64,000 bases of DNA from Secundilactobacillus mixtipabuli (GCF_002217925.1 NZ_BCMF01000011.1:29482-93481); one strand, 5' to 3'. Positions 35,209 to 44,436 are shown, counted from the stretch's first letter. Program-made: numbers and translations. Notes: a model not told the origin generated them from the letters alone.

Positions 35209-35937
35209 ATGGAAAGATTGCAAAAAGTTATGGCACACGCTGGCGTTGCTTCACGACGCAGCTCAGAAAAATTGATCACGTCCGGTCACGTTAAGGTTAA
35301 CGGCCAGACGGTGACTGAACTAGGTGTTAAGGTCGGTAAACATGACCAGGTCACCGTGGATGAAATGCCGATTCAAACAGAGATGCCAATCTACATTTTG
35401 ATGAATAAACCGCGGCAAGTGGTTTCAACGGTTTCTGATGATAAGCACCGGAAAACTGTGATTGATTTGCTAGATGATGAGATTAAAGAACGCGTCTACC
35501 CAGTCGGTCGGCTGGATTATGACACCACTGGGTTAATCTTACTGACTAACGATGGTGAATTAGCTAATCAGCTTACCCACCCAAAGTATGAAGTGGATAA
35601 GACCTACGTCGCCAAAGTTGAAGGCGTACCGACTAATGAAGAACTGAAAAACTTGCGTAAGGGTGTCAGTGTTGACGGGAAGCGAACTGCACCGGCGCAC
35701 TCAAAGCTGCTGTCCAGTGATGACAAACGTAAAACAGCGATCGTTTCATTAACGATTCACGAAGGCAAAAACCACCAAGTTAAGAAGATGTTACAAGCAA
35801 TCGGTCACCCCGTGATGAAACTCAAGCGGGAAACCTATGCGTTTTTAACGCTGAAGGGTGTTATGCCGGGTGAGTTCCGTGAACTGAAGCCTGAGGAAGT
35901 CAAAGAACTCAAACGAGTTGCTAAGCTAGACAATTAA
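35209..35937 (+). CDS. rluB: 23S rRNA pseudouridine synthase (RluB family)
   Basis: It converts a uridine of 23S rRNA (position 2605 in E. coli numbering) to pseudouridine. The 242-residue protein has the N-terminal S4 domain (ERLQKVMAHAGVASRRSSEKLITSGHVKVNGQTV). The RsuA-type catalytic domain follows with the active Asp in VGRLDYDTTGLILLTNDGELANQLTHP and the HEGKNHQVKKML motif. The ATG has CGGAGG upstream. It ends the cvfB-to-rluB operon. RsuA (16S) and RluB share this layout; the neighbourhood after scpB favours RluB. Confidence 0.93.
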   Translation: MERLQKVMAHAGVASRRSSEKLITSGHVKVNGQTVTELGVKVGKHDQVTVDEMPIQTEMPIYILMNKPRQVVSTVSDDKHRKTVIDLLDDEIKERVYPVGRLDYDTTGLILLTNDGELANQLTHPKYEVDKTYVAKVEGVPTNEELKNLRKGVSVDGKRTAPAHSKLLSSDDKRKTAIVSLTIHEGKNHQVKKMLQAIGHPVMKLKRETYAFLTLKGVMPGEFRELKPEEVKELKRVAKLDN

Positions 35938-35996
35938 CTTGCAATTTTAAAGTTTACCCCTTACAATTGGGTTAAATTAATTAAATAACGTGGTTC

Positions 35997-36111
35997 ATCT
36001 TCAGGGCAGGGTGCGATTCCCGACCGGCGGTAATAGTCCGTGACCTACTCGTTTGAGTAGTTGATTCGGTGTAACTCCGAAACCGACAGTAAAGTCTGGT
36101 ATAAAGAAGAT
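35997..36111 (+). promoter_or_regulatory. FMN riboswitch (RFN element)
   Basis: The conserved RFN core is present: closing stem ATCTTC (35997-36002) with GAAGAT (36106-36111), then AGGGCAGGGTG, GATTCCCGACCGGCGGTAATAG, the variable stem CCTACTC...GAGTAG, and GTAACTCCGAAACCGACAGTAAAGTC. It senses flavin mononucleotide and, with the terminator at 36137-36180, should switch off the riboflavin transporter gene ribU when FMN is plentiful. Confidence 0.96.
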
Positions 36112-36136
36112 TGGGTTAACACAAATGATTGTGAAA

Positions 36137-36180
36137 CCGAATTGATTTTCCTCTGGAGAAAATTAATCCGGCTTTTTGTT
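36137..36180 (+). terminator. riboswitch expression-platform terminator
   Basis: CCGAATTGATTTTC (36137-36150) pairs with GAAAATTAATCCGG (36158-36171) apart from one mismatch, followed by TTTTTGTTT. It lies 44 bp before ribU, so FMN control is by transcription termination. Confidence 0.88.
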
Positions 36181-36223
36181 TGCGTTTTCATTTGAAGATG
36201 ACCCATTTTGGAGGGTATATCTA

Positions 36224-36811
36224 ATGGAACATAGTCAACCATTCAGCATTCGCCAAGTTGTCGTCATGTCGTTATTTGCCGGTATCTCGTTTTTACTTTA
36301 CTTCATTTCGTTTCCAATTTTACCGTTTGTGCCATACATGAAAGTCGATTTTTCTGACATTCCAATTTTATTGGGCATGATCATGTTTGGCCCCTTGGGT
36401 GGCATTTTGATTGCTGCCATTAAGGGCCTGCTGTATTGGTTGCTGACCGGCGTTGATATTGCTAACTTCATCGGTGTTGCGGCCAACTTCATTGCTTCGG
36501 TCAGCTTTATGCTACCCATTTATTACGTTTTAAAATACGTTAAAAAATACAAGACGGTGACCCGGTTAATTATCGGTGCCATTGCAGGAACAATCAGCTT
36601 GTCCGTCATTATGGCGTTACTGAACGTGACGGTTTTGATTCCCGTTTACATGGCAGTGCTGCACATGAAGATCACCGTACCGCTGGGACAAATGTTATTG
36701 TTTGGTGTGATTCCGTTTAACCTGATCAAGGGTGTTCTGGTCGGTGCCGTGTTCGTCCTCATCACTGAACGAATGAAGTCGTTTTTAGAACAGCAATCGG
36801 ACTTACTCTAG
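36224..36811 (+). CDS. ribU: riboflavin ECF transporter S component
   Basis: RibU is the substrate-binding membrane subunit of the energy-coupling-factor riboflavin importer; the shared EcfA/A'/T module is encoded elsewhere. The 195-residue protein has about six transmembrane helices and the family N-terminus (IRQVVVMSLFAGISFLLYFISFPILPFVPYMKVDFSDIPILLGMIMFGPLGG). ATG 36224 follows GGAGGG by 8 nt; the longer frame from 36176 would start inside the terminator T-run. The FMN riboswitch upstream confirms the substrate. It is monocistronic. Confidence 0.95.
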   Translation: MEHSQPFSIRQVVVMSLFAGISFLLYFISFPILPFVPYMKVDFSDIPILLGMIMFGPLGGILIAAIKGLLYWLLTGVDIANFIGVAANFIASVSFMLPIYYVLKYVKKYKTVTRLIIGAIAGTISLSVIMALLNVTVLIPVYMAVLHMKITVPLGQMLLFGVIPFNLIKGVLVGAVFVLITERMKSFLEQQSDLL

Positions 36812-36836
36812 GTTCAAATTTAAAATCAAATTGATT

Positions 36837-36863
36837 AAAAGGATGGCTCATTGCCATCCTTTT
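36837..36863 (+). terminator. ribU terminator
   Basis: AAAAGGATGGC-TCATT-GCCATCCTTTT, a perfect 11-bp stem with T-run. Confidence 0.9.
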
Positions 36864-36866
36864 ATA

Positions 36867-37080
36867 GTAGATGTCCCATAAGTTTATATCGATAAGGATT
36901 TAATTTGATTTCTTGATGCACCCACATTCTAAAATTGGCTTTAGTTCATTACTTCAATATAGCCTTAATCTGCTCTACAACTCAGATTCCGGCCATATAA
37001 CAGCAAACGACGCCATCCCGATAAAACCCATCGGAATGACGTCGTTTGCTGTTATATTCTGGAATCTACCGAGTTGCTTC
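36867..37080. repeat. intergenic repeat element, copy A
   Basis: About 214 bp that recurs at 45835-46040. Shared blocks include GTAG(A/T)TGT(C/G)CCATAAG at the left end, AGCCTTAA(T/C)CTGCTCTACAA in the middle, and a long hairpin here at 36995-37057 (ATATAACAGCAAACGACG...CGTCGTTTGCTGTTATAT). No ORF of its own is credible. It fills most of the 348-bp gap between ribU and the YpbB-like gene. It may be a small non-autonomous mobile element. Confidence 0.75.
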
Positions 37081-37159
37081 ACAGCCTTTCCCTACTAGAC
37101 AGCTAAATTTCAGTGTGGGAAAATGAATTCAGAATAATGAGCGAAGGGGCGTAGCGAGC

Positions 37160-38200
37160 ATGGATGCACAGCAATTAATGTTGTTTTTATCACCAACGGC
37201 TCCAAGACGCCTACGTGTTATCGAGAATATTTTAGTGGGTAAACGAACGGTTTCCACGCTGTATTGGGGGATGCGCTATCAGCAACTCCCTTGGTTAGGC
37301 TACGAGAAGCAGCTTAGCCGCGACGAAATGAATCGTGCTGTTGCCGACTTACAAAGTCGAGGCGACGTGAAGCTTGACCAAACAAACGCGACTTTAACGC
37401 CTCAGGGCATTCAATCATGGCAGAACTTGATGCAAGGCCGTTATCAGCCTAAATACTTCAGCGTGAGGCTAGTGATTGATACAGCTACTCTTTGGCAACG
37501 ATTGCTGTTAGCCACTCAGGTTGTTTCTGAACAAAGCTATCAAAATCACCAGTATTATCCGCTTCAAGTGACTTGGCAGGTCAAACAATTTATTAAGCAT
37601 TGGTTTCATCGGTTCCATCGACAAGAGTTGCAGGCTGAATTCAATACTTTTTGGACGGTCTTTTTTACGCAGCTGCCAGAACAGCAGGCCTTGTTAATGA
37701 GCCGAATGCTCGTTGGCCATCAGCGGCCGGGAGAAACACTGGGGCAGATCGCCCATGATTTTAAGGTCAGTGAGTCTGAAGCTAAAGTGATCGTTACCGA
37801 CTTGATTTGTCAGTTGGCTAAGCGGATTTCTGATTGTGAGGCTGACAGTATTAAAAGCTTGCTGATGGGGTTAAATCAACCACTCGTCAGTGCCAGTGCC
37901 CAGCAGACGTTGCAAAGCTATCTGGCAGGCACGACATTGGAGAAAATCAGCCAACAGCGGTCGTTGAAGCTGAGTACCGTTCGAGAACATTTGCTTGAGG
38001 CGGCGATCATGTTGCCCAAAGGCCAGTTTGATTTCCAGCGAGTTTTACAGCCAGAACTGGTGGCTGAAATGGAAAAGCGATTAGCCAAAACACCGCTGGA
38101 CGCGTGGCAGTTTAAACAAGTTGAAGATCTGCCGATTGATTTTTGGCAATTTCGGCTATTGGAGATCTTAAGGAGCAAGTCAACTGATGATAACCACTGA
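37160..38200 (+). CDS. YpbB-like helix-turn-helix protein, RecQ partner
   Basis: A 346-residue protein resembling Bacillus YpbB, always next to recQ. The N-terminal part is helical (RRLRVIENILVGKRTVSTLYWGMRY). The C-terminal part has two helix-turn-helix regions (LGQIAHDFKVSESEAKVIVTDL and LEKISQQRSLKLSTVREHLLEAAIML), the second like the helicase C-terminal HRDC/HTH-40 domain. It probably assists or regulates the RecQ helicase, with which it overlaps by 14 bp; its exact role is unknown. The start ATG has AAGGGGC about 13 nt upstream, which is distant. Confidence 0.8.
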   Translation: MDAQQLMLFLSPTAPRRLRVIENILVGKRTVSTLYWGMRYQQLPWLGYEKQLSRDEMNRAVADLQSRGDVKLDQTNATLTPQGIQSWQNLMQGRYQPKYFSVRLVIDTATLWQRLLLATQVVSEQSYQNHQYYPLQVTWQVKQFIKHWFHRFHRQELQAEFNTFWTVFFTQLPEQQALLMSRMLVGHQRPGETLGQIAHDFKVSESEAKVIVTDLICQLAKRISDCEADSIKSLLMGLNQPLVSASAQQTLQSYLAGTTLEKISQQRSLKLSTVREHLLEAAIMLPKGQFDFQRVLQPELVAEMEKRLAKTPLDAWQFKQVEDLPIDFWQFRLLEILRSKSTDDNH

Positions 38201-39650
38201 ACAACTTTACCAAGCGCTAAAACAACGGTTTGGCTTCAGCCAATTTCGACCGGGTCAGCTTGAAGCACTGACGGCGCTAACAGGCGGTCATGATACGCTG
38301 GCTGTTCTACCAACGGGGGCCGGGAAAACTTTAATTTATGAACTTTATGGCGTGGTGACCCAACAATTGGTGCTGATTGTTTCACCACTGATTTCGCTGA
38401 TGCAAGACCAAGTGACCGCCCTGAATGTCAAGGGCGAAAAGCGGGCAGCTGCGTTAACCTCTTTGATGACTTATCCAGAAAAAAGGGAAATCCTGCGGCA
38501 TTTGGCGGCGTACCGGTATTTATTTGTGTCACCGGAAATGCTTAGCCAAGACCAAGTTCTTAGTGCTTTTCAGACCACGCAGGTGGGCCTTTTGGTGATT
38601 GATGAAGCCCATTGTATCTCAACTTGGGGCCCAGATTTTCGGCCGGAGTACTTACTATTGGGGCGAATTAGGCACCAACTGAACGATCCGCTAACTTTAA
38701 TGGCGACAGCCACAGCCACTAAGCAGGTCAGAAACGATATCAAGCAGAAATTACAGTTGCCGCAAGCAAGCGAAATTGTTCAGCCGGTAGACCGTCCCAA
38801 TATCTTTTTGAACGTTGAAACTTTTGAAGCCCGAGTGGATAAAGATGACCGTCTGATCGAACTGGTTTCGAGCCTAAAGAAACCAGGGGTGATTTACTTT
38901 TCCAGTAAAAAGAAGGCCAATGAAATGGCTGAGTTGCTGACGGCTAAGACGCCTTGCAGTGTCGCTGCTTATCATGCTGATTTAGATCCCGAGACCCGCT
39001 TCAAGATCCAGCAGCAGTTTATGCAGGATCAGCTGGATGTCATCTGTGCGACCAGTGCCTTTGGGATGGGCATTGATAAGAATAATGTGCGGTTTGTGGT
39101 GCATTACCACGTCCCAAGTGACCTTGAATCCTATTGGCAAGAAATTGGCCGAGCTGGCCGAGATGGTCAGCAGAGTGTGGCAATCCTTCTTTATCAGCCG
39201 GGTGATGAACAGATCGCTCAATTTTTAAGTGAGGCGACCGTCCCACAGGAAAATGAAATTCATTACTACTTCCAGCAGGCTGCACCACGGGTGGCTGGTG
39301 ATGATAAGGCAAATTTAATTTGGTTTTATAAGCAACATCATTTTAGTGAAGAACAGGTGCAGCAAAGCTTTGCTGCACGGCGTGATCAGCGCCTCACTGC
39401 GTTAAGAAAGATGATGGGCTACGTCCGCACACCAGCTTGTAAACGGCAGTATATTTGGCAATATTTTAATCAGACTGCTGGTGATGATGAAAAACCTGTC
39501 CATTGCTGCAGCAGTGAAGAACCCGCGGTGGATTTCGCCACACTGGGGTTACTTGATACGCCAGCTAAACGGCAAAAGGGTGACCCAATTAATCAGCGTT
39601 CAGCTGGGTGGCAATTTATTCTCCAGCAGCTCTTTAATCTTAACGGTTAA
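38187..39650 (+). CDS. recQ: RecQ-family ATP-dependent DNA helicase (short form)
   Basis: A 3'-5' superfamily 2 helicase acting in recombination and repair. The 487-residue protein begins with the RecQ motif 0 (RFGFSQFRPGQLEAL), then Walker A (PTGAGKT), DEAH box (VIDEAHCISTWGPDFRPEYL), MATATAT, and motif VI (IGRAGRDGQQ). It stops soon after the zinc-binding segment and lacks an HRDC domain, like the short RecS/RecQ of bacilli. The zinc site looks incomplete: one Cys in TPACKRQYIWQYF and a CC pair in PVHCCSS, instead of four. Overlap with the YpbB-like gene shows coupling. Confidence 0.92.
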   Translation: MITTEQLYQALKQRFGFSQFRPGQLEALTALTGGHDTLAVLPTGAGKTLIYELYGVVTQQLVLIVSPLISLMQDQVTALNVKGEKRAAALTSLMTYPEKREILRHLAAYRYLFVSPEMLSQDQVLSAFQTTQVGLLVIDEAHCISTWGPDFRPEYLLLGRIRHQLNDPLTLMATATATKQVRNDIKQKLQLPQASEIVQPVDRPNIFLNVETFEARVDKDDRLIELVSSLKKPGVIYFSSKKKANEMAELLTAKTPCSVAAYHADLDPETRFKIQQQFMQDQLDVICATSAFGMGIDKNNVRFVVHYHVPSDLESYWQEIGRAGRDGQQSVAILLYQPGDEQIAQFLSEATVPQENEIHYYFQQAAPRVAGDDKANLIWFYKQHHFSEEQVQQSFAARRDQRLTALRKMMGYVRTPACKRQYIWQYFNQTAGDDEKPVHCCSSEEPAVDFATLGLLDTPAKRQKGDPINQRSAGWQFILQQLFNLNG

Positions 39651-39731
39651 GTGACCAGCGCCGTTTAAAAAAGTTCCCACTCCAGCGCCAGCTATGGTAC
39701 AATTCGTAATGAAAGTTTTTGAGGAGGTTAC

Positions 39732-40388
39732 ATGATGGATCCAAAAAAAGGCGATCAATCATCTGAAACAAAACCTTGGGATCAGTCGTTTGGGGACGAC
39801 CGTGATGCTCAAGGTAATTTGTCACGTACTAAGCGTCATCGACAAAGTCATAATAATCGATTGATCACGATTATCTTAGTTGCTATTATTATTATCATTG
39901 CGGTGGGGTCATTGATCTATGGTCTGGCCCGTCAAAGTGCAATGAACAAACCCGATAATTCAATGCGTGTTTCCAGTGAGCAGACGAGTTCTGTGAGCCA
40001 AACATCCCGCAAAAAAGCTGCCAAATCTGCATCTGAGAAGGCAGCTTCGTCGGCTGCTGCTAAAAAAGCGTCAGCTGATTCAAGTTCGAAAGCACATGAA
40101 GACAGCGTTGCAGCGGAGTCAAAGGCGAGTTCAGAGACGCAGGCACGGCAAACCAATGCTTCAAACACAGCTAAACAGCAAAGCAATCATTCAAACCCTG
40201 AAAAGGCGACGTCTTCGCAACGTTCAACCAGCTCGGCTTCCGGTGCAAAGTACGCTACCGTTGGTCAGGGTCAGGGCCTTTACCGGGTGGCTGTCAACAA
40301 CGGGATCTCCGTTGAACGGTTAAAACAGTTGAATGGTATATCTGGGAATAAGACGCTGACACCAGGGGAAAAACTTCGCGTCAAATAA
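39732..40388 (+). CDS. LysM-domain single-pass membrane protein
   Basis: A 218-residue protein with a charged cytoplasmic N-terminus, one transmembrane helix (about residues 45-66, ITIILVAIIIIIAVGSLIYG), a long Ser/Ala/Lys-rich low-complexity stretch, and a C-terminal LysM-like domain (GQGLYRVAVNNGISVERLKQLNGI...LTPGEKLRVK) that would bind peptidoglycan. It resembles YpbE, found in the same place beside recQ in bacilli. GAGGAGG precedes two adjacent ATG codons (39732 and 39735); the second has the better spacing, so the true length may be 217. Expected at the cell surface. Confidence 0.85.
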   Translation: MMDPKKGDQSSETKPWDQSFGDDRDAQGNLSRTKRHRQSHNNRLITIILVAIIIIIAVGSLIYGLARQSAMNKPDNSMRVSSEQTSSVSQTSRKKAAKSASEKAASSAAAKKASADSSSKAHEDSVAAESKASSETQARQTNASNTAKQQSNHSNPEKATSSQRSTSSASGAKYATVGQGQGLYRVAVNNGISVERLKQLNGISGNKTLTPGEKLRVK

Positions 40389-40407
40389 ATTGATACAGGT
40401 GGAAAAA

Positions 40408-41094
40408 ATGTCAAAAAAAGAACTACAAGTTGCAATCGATGGGCCAGCCTCTGCTGGGAAAAGTACGGTGGCCAAAAAGATTGCGCACCGGTTTAAATAT
40501 GTCTATTGTGATACCGGTGCCATGTATCGAACGGTGACTTTAAAGGCGATGCAGCAACACGTTGCGTTGGATGATGCAGCTGCTTTAGCTGAAATGCTAA
40601 AAACAACTCAAATTGAATTTAAACCGGGAAATCCCGAACAATTAGTTTTTCTTGATGGTCAAGAGGTAACGATGGCCATTCGTCAGCCTGACGTGACCAA
40701 TAACGTTTCAACCGTGGCTGCCCAGGGAACCGTCCGCGAAGATTTGACCGAACGGCAACGCCAAATTGCCGAGGCTGGCGGTATTGTTATGGATGGCCGT
40801 GATATTGGGACTTCAGTGTTACCAAAAGCCGAAGTTAAGATTTTTCTCGTCGCTAGTGTTGAGGAACGGGCCCAACGGCGGTTTAAAGATAATGCCGAAA
40901 AGGGCATTCACACCCCAATGGACGTGTTACGTGATGAAATTCAGACTAGGGACCATAAAGACTCGACCCGGGCGATTTCACCTTTAACGCAGGCAGAAGA
41001 TGCCATTCGATTAGACACGACTTCGTTATCAATTGACGAGGTTGTGGACAAAATTAGTGACATCATTGTGAAAAAACAAAAAGAATTCGCATAA
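40408..41094 (+). CDS. cmk: cytidylate kinase
   Basis: CMP/dCMP kinase, which phosphorylates CMP for nucleotide recycling. The 228-residue protein starts SKKELQVAIDGPASAGKSTVAKKIA with the P-loop, then CDTGAMYRTVT (CMP binding), VMDGRDIGTSVLP, VASVEERAQRR and RDHKDSTRAISPL. ATG 40408 has AGGTGG 5 nt upstream; the TTG at 40390 is rejected. The cmk-rpsA-der order is conserved in Firmicutes, and the gene follows the LysM gene by 19 bp. Confidence 0.96.
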   Translation: MSKKELQVAIDGPASAGKSTVAKKIAHRFKYVYCDTGAMYRTVTLKAMQQHVALDDAAALAEMLKTTQIEFKPGNPEQLVFLDGQEVTMAIRQPDVTNNVSTVAAQGTVREDLTERQRQIAEAGGIVMDGRDIGTSVLPKAEVKIFLVASVEERAQRRFKDNAEKGIHTPMDVLRDEIQTRDHKDSTRAISPLTQAEDAIRLDTTSLSIDEVVDKISDIIVKKQKEFA

Positions 41095-41117
41095 AGTTTG
41101 CCAAGCTACTGGTAATA

Positions 41118-41146
41118 TTGACAATTTTCGGATAAAATGTAAGTTA
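41118..41146 (+). promoter_or_regulatory. possible rpsA promoter
   Basis: TTGACA at 41118-41123 in the 79-bp gap before rpsA, with TAAGTT 16 bp further on; TAAAAT nearby is only 9 bp away. The hexamers cannot be paired convincingly. Confidence 0.3.
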
Positions 41147-41173
41147 GAGTTGTCGCAAGGAGGAAAAGTTCGT

Positions 41174-42430
41174 ATGAGTGAAAACAATAACAATGAGAAC
41201 AACGATTTATTAAATGCTTTAAATAGCATTGAAACGGTGAATGTTGGTGATGTCGTTAAGGGTGAAGTATTGGCCATTGATGATGACAAACAAGCTATCG
41301 TTGGTATCGAAGGCACCGGTATCGAAGGTGTGGTACCACAAAAAGAGCTTTCAACTAAACCTGTTTCAGATATCAACGATGTCATTAAGGTTGGTGACAC
41401 CCTTGATTTAGTTGTTATCTCAAAAATTGGTAACGACAAGGAAGGCGGCAGTTACTTACTATCTGTTCGTCGCCTTGAAGCCCGTAAAGTTTGGGACGAA
41501 ATCCAAAAGAAGTATGAAGCTGGTGAAACAATCGAAGCCCCTGTTACCCAAGTGGTTAAGGGTGGCTTAGTTGTTGATGCTGGTGTTCGTGGTTTCGTAC
41601 CTGCTTCAATGATCAGCGATCACTTCGTTGAAGACTTGAACCAGTTTAAGGGTGAAACGTTGACCTTTAAGATTATTGAAATCGAACCTAGTGAAAACCG
41701 TTTGATCTTGTCTCACCGTGCATTGGTTGAACAAGAAAAGGCTGCTAAGCGCGAAGAAATCATGAGCACAATCAAGGCTGGCGAAACAGTTGAAGGTAAA
41801 GTTGCTCGTTTGACTAACTTTGGTGCCTTTGTTGACCTTGGCGGTGTTGATGGGTTGGTTCACGTTTCTGAAATTGCTTACGAACGTGTTGAAAAGCCAG
41901 CAGATGTTTTGAAGGTTGGCCAAGATGTTAAGGTAAAAGTCTTATCAGTTGACCCAGATCGTAACCGGATCTCACTTTCAATCAAGCAGACCTTACCAGA
42001 ACCTTGGGATGGTATTGAAGAAAAAGCTCCTGAAGGCGCAGTTCTTGAAGGAACTGTTAAGCGTCTGACCAGTTTCGGTGCCTTTGTTGAAGTATTCCCT
42101 GGCGTTGAAGGCCTGGTTCATATTTCACAAATCGCACATGAACACATTGCGACACCAAACGATGTTTTATCAACTGGTGAAAAGGTTAAGGTCAAGGTTC
42201 TTGAAGTTCATCCAGATGCTCACCGTTTAGCACTTTCAATCAAAGCTTTGAAAGAAAAGCCAGCTGGCAGTGACGACCATGAACAACAACCAAAGCAACG
42301 TGCACCAAGAAAGCAAGCCGCACCTACTCAAATGTCTACTGACGATGACGATGCAGGCTTTACCTTAGGTGATTTGATCGGTGACCAACTGAAGAACGCC
42401 CAAAAGGACGCAGATTCAGACAACAAGTAA
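41174..42430 (+). CDS. rpsA: 30S ribosomal protein S1
   Basis: The Firmicute S1 protein, with four S1 RNA-binding domains in 418 residues: VGDVVKGEVLAIDDDKQAIVGI, GETIEAPVTQVVKGGLVVDAGVRGFVPASM, GETVEGKVARLTNFGAFVDLGGVDGLVHVSE and GAVLEGTVKRLTSFGAFVEVFPGVEGLVHISQ. An acidic, Gln-rich tail follows. ATG 41174 lies 10 nt after AAGGAGG; the earlier TTG at 41150 precedes the ribosome site and is rejected. Codon use is strongly biased. It is followed by a perfect terminator. Confidence 0.96.
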   Translation: MSENNNNENNDLLNALNSIETVNVGDVVKGEVLAIDDDKQAIVGIEGTGIEGVVPQKELSTKPVSDINDVIKVGDTLDLVVISKIGNDKEGGSYLLSVRRLEARKVWDEIQKKYEAGETIEAPVTQVVKGGLVVDAGVRGFVPASMISDHFVEDLNQFKGETLTFKIIEIEPSENRLILSHRALVEQEKAAKREEIMSTIKAGETVEGKVARLTNFGAFVDLGGVDGLVHVSEIAYERVEKPADVLKVGQDVKVKVLSVDPDRNRISLSIKQTLPEPWDGIEEKAPEGAVLEGTVKRLTSFGAFVEVFPGVEGLVHISQIAHEHIATPNDVLSTGEKVKVKVLEVHPDAHRLALSIKALKEKPAGSDDHEQQPKQRAPRKQAAPTQMSTDDDDAGFTLGDLIGDQLKNAQKDADSDNK

Positions 42431-42468
42431 TCAAATCAATGTTTCAAAACAGAAATTTTCATTAACTT

Positions 42469-42515
42469 AAAAATGTCATTTTGGAACGGAATGCCAGTTT
42501 CAAAATGACATTTTT
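42469..42515 (+). terminator. rpsA terminator
   Basis: A perfect 15-bp stem: AAAAATGTCATTTTG (42469-42483) and CAAAATGACATTTTT (42501-42515). Confidence 0.9.
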
Positions 42516-42563
42516 GTTGTGATTAAACCGTGATAACTTAAAGACAGAAAAGAGGGATGTTGT

Positions 42564-43871
42564 ATGAGTATGCCAACAATCGCTATTGTAGGGCGCCCCA
42601 ACGTCGGGAAATCAACTATTTTTAACCGGATTGCTGGGGATCGAATTTCCATCGTTGAAGATACGCCAGGTGTTACCCGTGACCGGATTTATGCGCACGG
42701 TGAATGGCTTGGTAACACGTTCAGCATGATTGATACCGGTGGTATTGACATGGGCGATGAACCATTCTTAAAACAAATTACGCAACAAGCTGAGGTGGCT
42801 ATTGACGAAGCCGACGTGATCGTTTTTGTGGTCAGCGTCCGAGAGGGTATTACCGATGCTGATGATAAAGTGGCTCAAATTCTCTACCGCGCTGACAAAC
42901 CGGTTGTTTTAGCCGTTAATAAGGCTGATAATCCGGAACTGCGTCAAGATATTTACGACTTTTACTCATTAGGTTTTGGGGATCCGTATCCTATTTCAGG
43001 CGCCCACGGATTAGGCCTTGGTGACTTGTTGGATGCTGTCGTGAAGGCTTTCCCTGATAAAGAAGGTCAAGTGGAAGATGATAGTATTCGCTTCAGTTTG
43101 ATTGGCCGGCCAAACGTTGGTAAATCATCGCTTGTTAACGCCTTGCTTGGTGAAGAACGGGTGATCGTGTCAGAAATTGCCGGTACCACTCGAGATGCCA
43201 TCGATACGAAGTTCGTTGCTGACGATACCGAATTCACGATGGTCGATACCGCTGGGATTCGAAAACGGGGGAAAGTTTACGAGAACACTGAACGATACAG
43301 TGTGATGCGGGCCATGAAAGCCATTGATAATTCCGACGTTGTCTTGTTTGTGCTGAATGCCGAAGAAGGGATTCGCGAACAGGATAAGCGGGTCGCTGGC
43401 TACGCACATGAAGCTGGTCGTGGGATCATTATTGTGGTCAACAAATGGGACACGCTGAAGAAAAATAACCAAACGCTGCACGATTTTGAAATTCACGTTA
43501 GAGAAGAATTTCTGTATCTGGCTTACGCGCCAATCGTATTTGTGTCAGCCAAGACGCATCAACGTTTGGGTGAGTTACCCGCAATGATCAAGACGGTTGC
43601 TGGTAATCATGCTAAGCGGATTCAGTCATCGACGTTGAACGAAGTCATTATGGATGCCATTGCGATGAATCCGACACCAAACGATAATGGCCGTCGATTA
43701 CGGGTTTACTTTGCGACTCAGGTAGCCATCCAGCCACCAACATTTGTTCTGTTTGTTAATGATCCGGACTTAATGCATTTTTCATACGAACGTTATCTTG
43801 AAAATCAAATTCGTGAACACTTCGATTTTTCTGGGACACCAATTCATTTGATCGAACGTCACCGGAAGTAG
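42564..43871 (+). CDS. der: ribosome biogenesis GTPase Der (EngA)
   Basis: Der has two tandem GTPase domains and is needed for assembly of the 50S subunit. First domain: [22 protein letters not shown] and NKAD. Second domain: [21 protein letters not shown] and NKWD. A KH-like C-terminal domain follows ([21 protein letters not shown]), ending LIERHRK. The 435-residue length is normal. The ATG has AGAGGGA upstream. It sits between the rpsA terminator and the HU gene. Confidence 0.97.
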   Translation: MSMPTIAIVGRPNVGKSTIFNRIAGDRISIVEDTPGVTRDRIYAHGEWLGNTFSMIDTGGIDMGDEPFLKQITQQAEVAIDEADVIVFVVSVREGITDADDKVAQILYRADKPVVLAVNKADNPELRQDIYDFYSLGFGDPYPISGAHGLGLGDLLDAVVKAFPDKEGQVEDDSIRFSLIGRPNVGKSSLVNALLGEERVIVSEIAGTTRDAIDTKFVADDTEFTMVDTAGIRKRGKVYENTERYSVMRAMKAIDNSDVVLFVLNAEEGIREQDKRVAGYAHEAGRGIIIVVNKWDTLKKNNQTLHDFEIHVREEFLYLAYAPIVFVSAKTHQRLGELPAMIKTVAGNHAKRIQSSTLNEVIMDAIAMNPTPNDNGRRLRVYFATQVAIQPPTFVLFVNDPDLMHFSYERYLENQIREHFDFSGTPIHLIERHRK

Positions 43872-43910
43872 ACCAGACGTTGATTTAGCGTGTTTTACGC
43901 CCATTTTTCA

Positions 43911-43937
43911 GGTTTGTACGGAAAAAATGGCCTTTTT
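43911..43937 (+). terminator. der terminator
   Basis: CCATTTTT (43911-43918) and AAAAATGG (43923-43930), then CCTTTTT. Short stem and tiny loop, moderately convincing. Confidence 0.55.
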
Positions 43938-43971
43938 AGCACTTTTATTGGGCATAAACCGCAAAAAACCT

Positions 43972-43980
43972 TGCTATGAT
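43972..43980 (+). promoter_or_regulatory. promoter of the HU gene
   Basis: TG-C-TATGAT, an extended -10, 136 bp upstream of the start; the long leader contains a GATGAG...CTCATC hairpin (44065-44087). Confidence 0.5.
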
Positions 43981-44115
43981 AGGGTTTGTGTGCTATCTTG
44001 GAATCAGAAATGATACGGATTGCCGTTATTATTTCAGTGGCCTGATTGACTTGTTGATCGGCTAGATGAGATGATTATGTACTCATCATATATTATCCAA
44101 GGAGGCGAATCATTC

Positions 44116-44391
44116 ATGGCAAATAAAGCACAACTTGTTAACGATGTCGCAGCTGCAACCGGCTTAACTAAGAAGGACGCAACTGCTGCAGTCGATGCAG
44201 TATTTGACTCAGTTCAAGCAACTTTGGCTAAGGGCGAAAAGGTACAATTAATCGGCTTTGGTAACTTCGAAGTTCGCGAACGGGCAGCTCGTAAGGGTCG
44301 TAACCCACAAACGGGTGCCGAAATTCAAATTCCTGCAAGCAAAGTACCAGCATTCAAGCCTGGTAAAGCTTTGAAGGACGCTGTTAAATAA
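44116..44391 (+). CDS. hup: DNA-binding protein HU
   Basis: The 91-residue histone-like nucleoid protein. Full HU fold: [31 protein letters not shown] helices, the saddle [52 protein letters not shown] with the DNA-intercalating arm tip RNPQTG. The frame extends up to 44071, but AAGGAGG at 44101-44107 and the family N-terminus MANKAQLV fix ATG 44116. Codon use is highly biased. It is flanked by terminators. Confidence 0.97.
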   Translation: MANKAQLVNDVAAATGLTKKDATAAVDAVFDSVQATLAKGEKVQLIGFGNFEVRERAARKGRNPQTGAEIQIPASKVPAFKPGKALKDAVK

Positions 44392-44408
44392 TTATTTATT
44401 GACGGTGG

Positions 44409-44436
44409 AGCCAATCCGATGAGGGTTGGCTTTTTT
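44409..44436 (+). terminator. hup terminator
   Basis: AGCCAATCC and GGGTTGGCT (one wobble) with a 5-nt loop and T6. Confidence 0.85.

Noticed and set aside
36913..37098. 61-codon ORF inside repeat copy A
   Set aside because: It runs through the hairpin of the repeat, is not kept in copy B and has no ribosome site.
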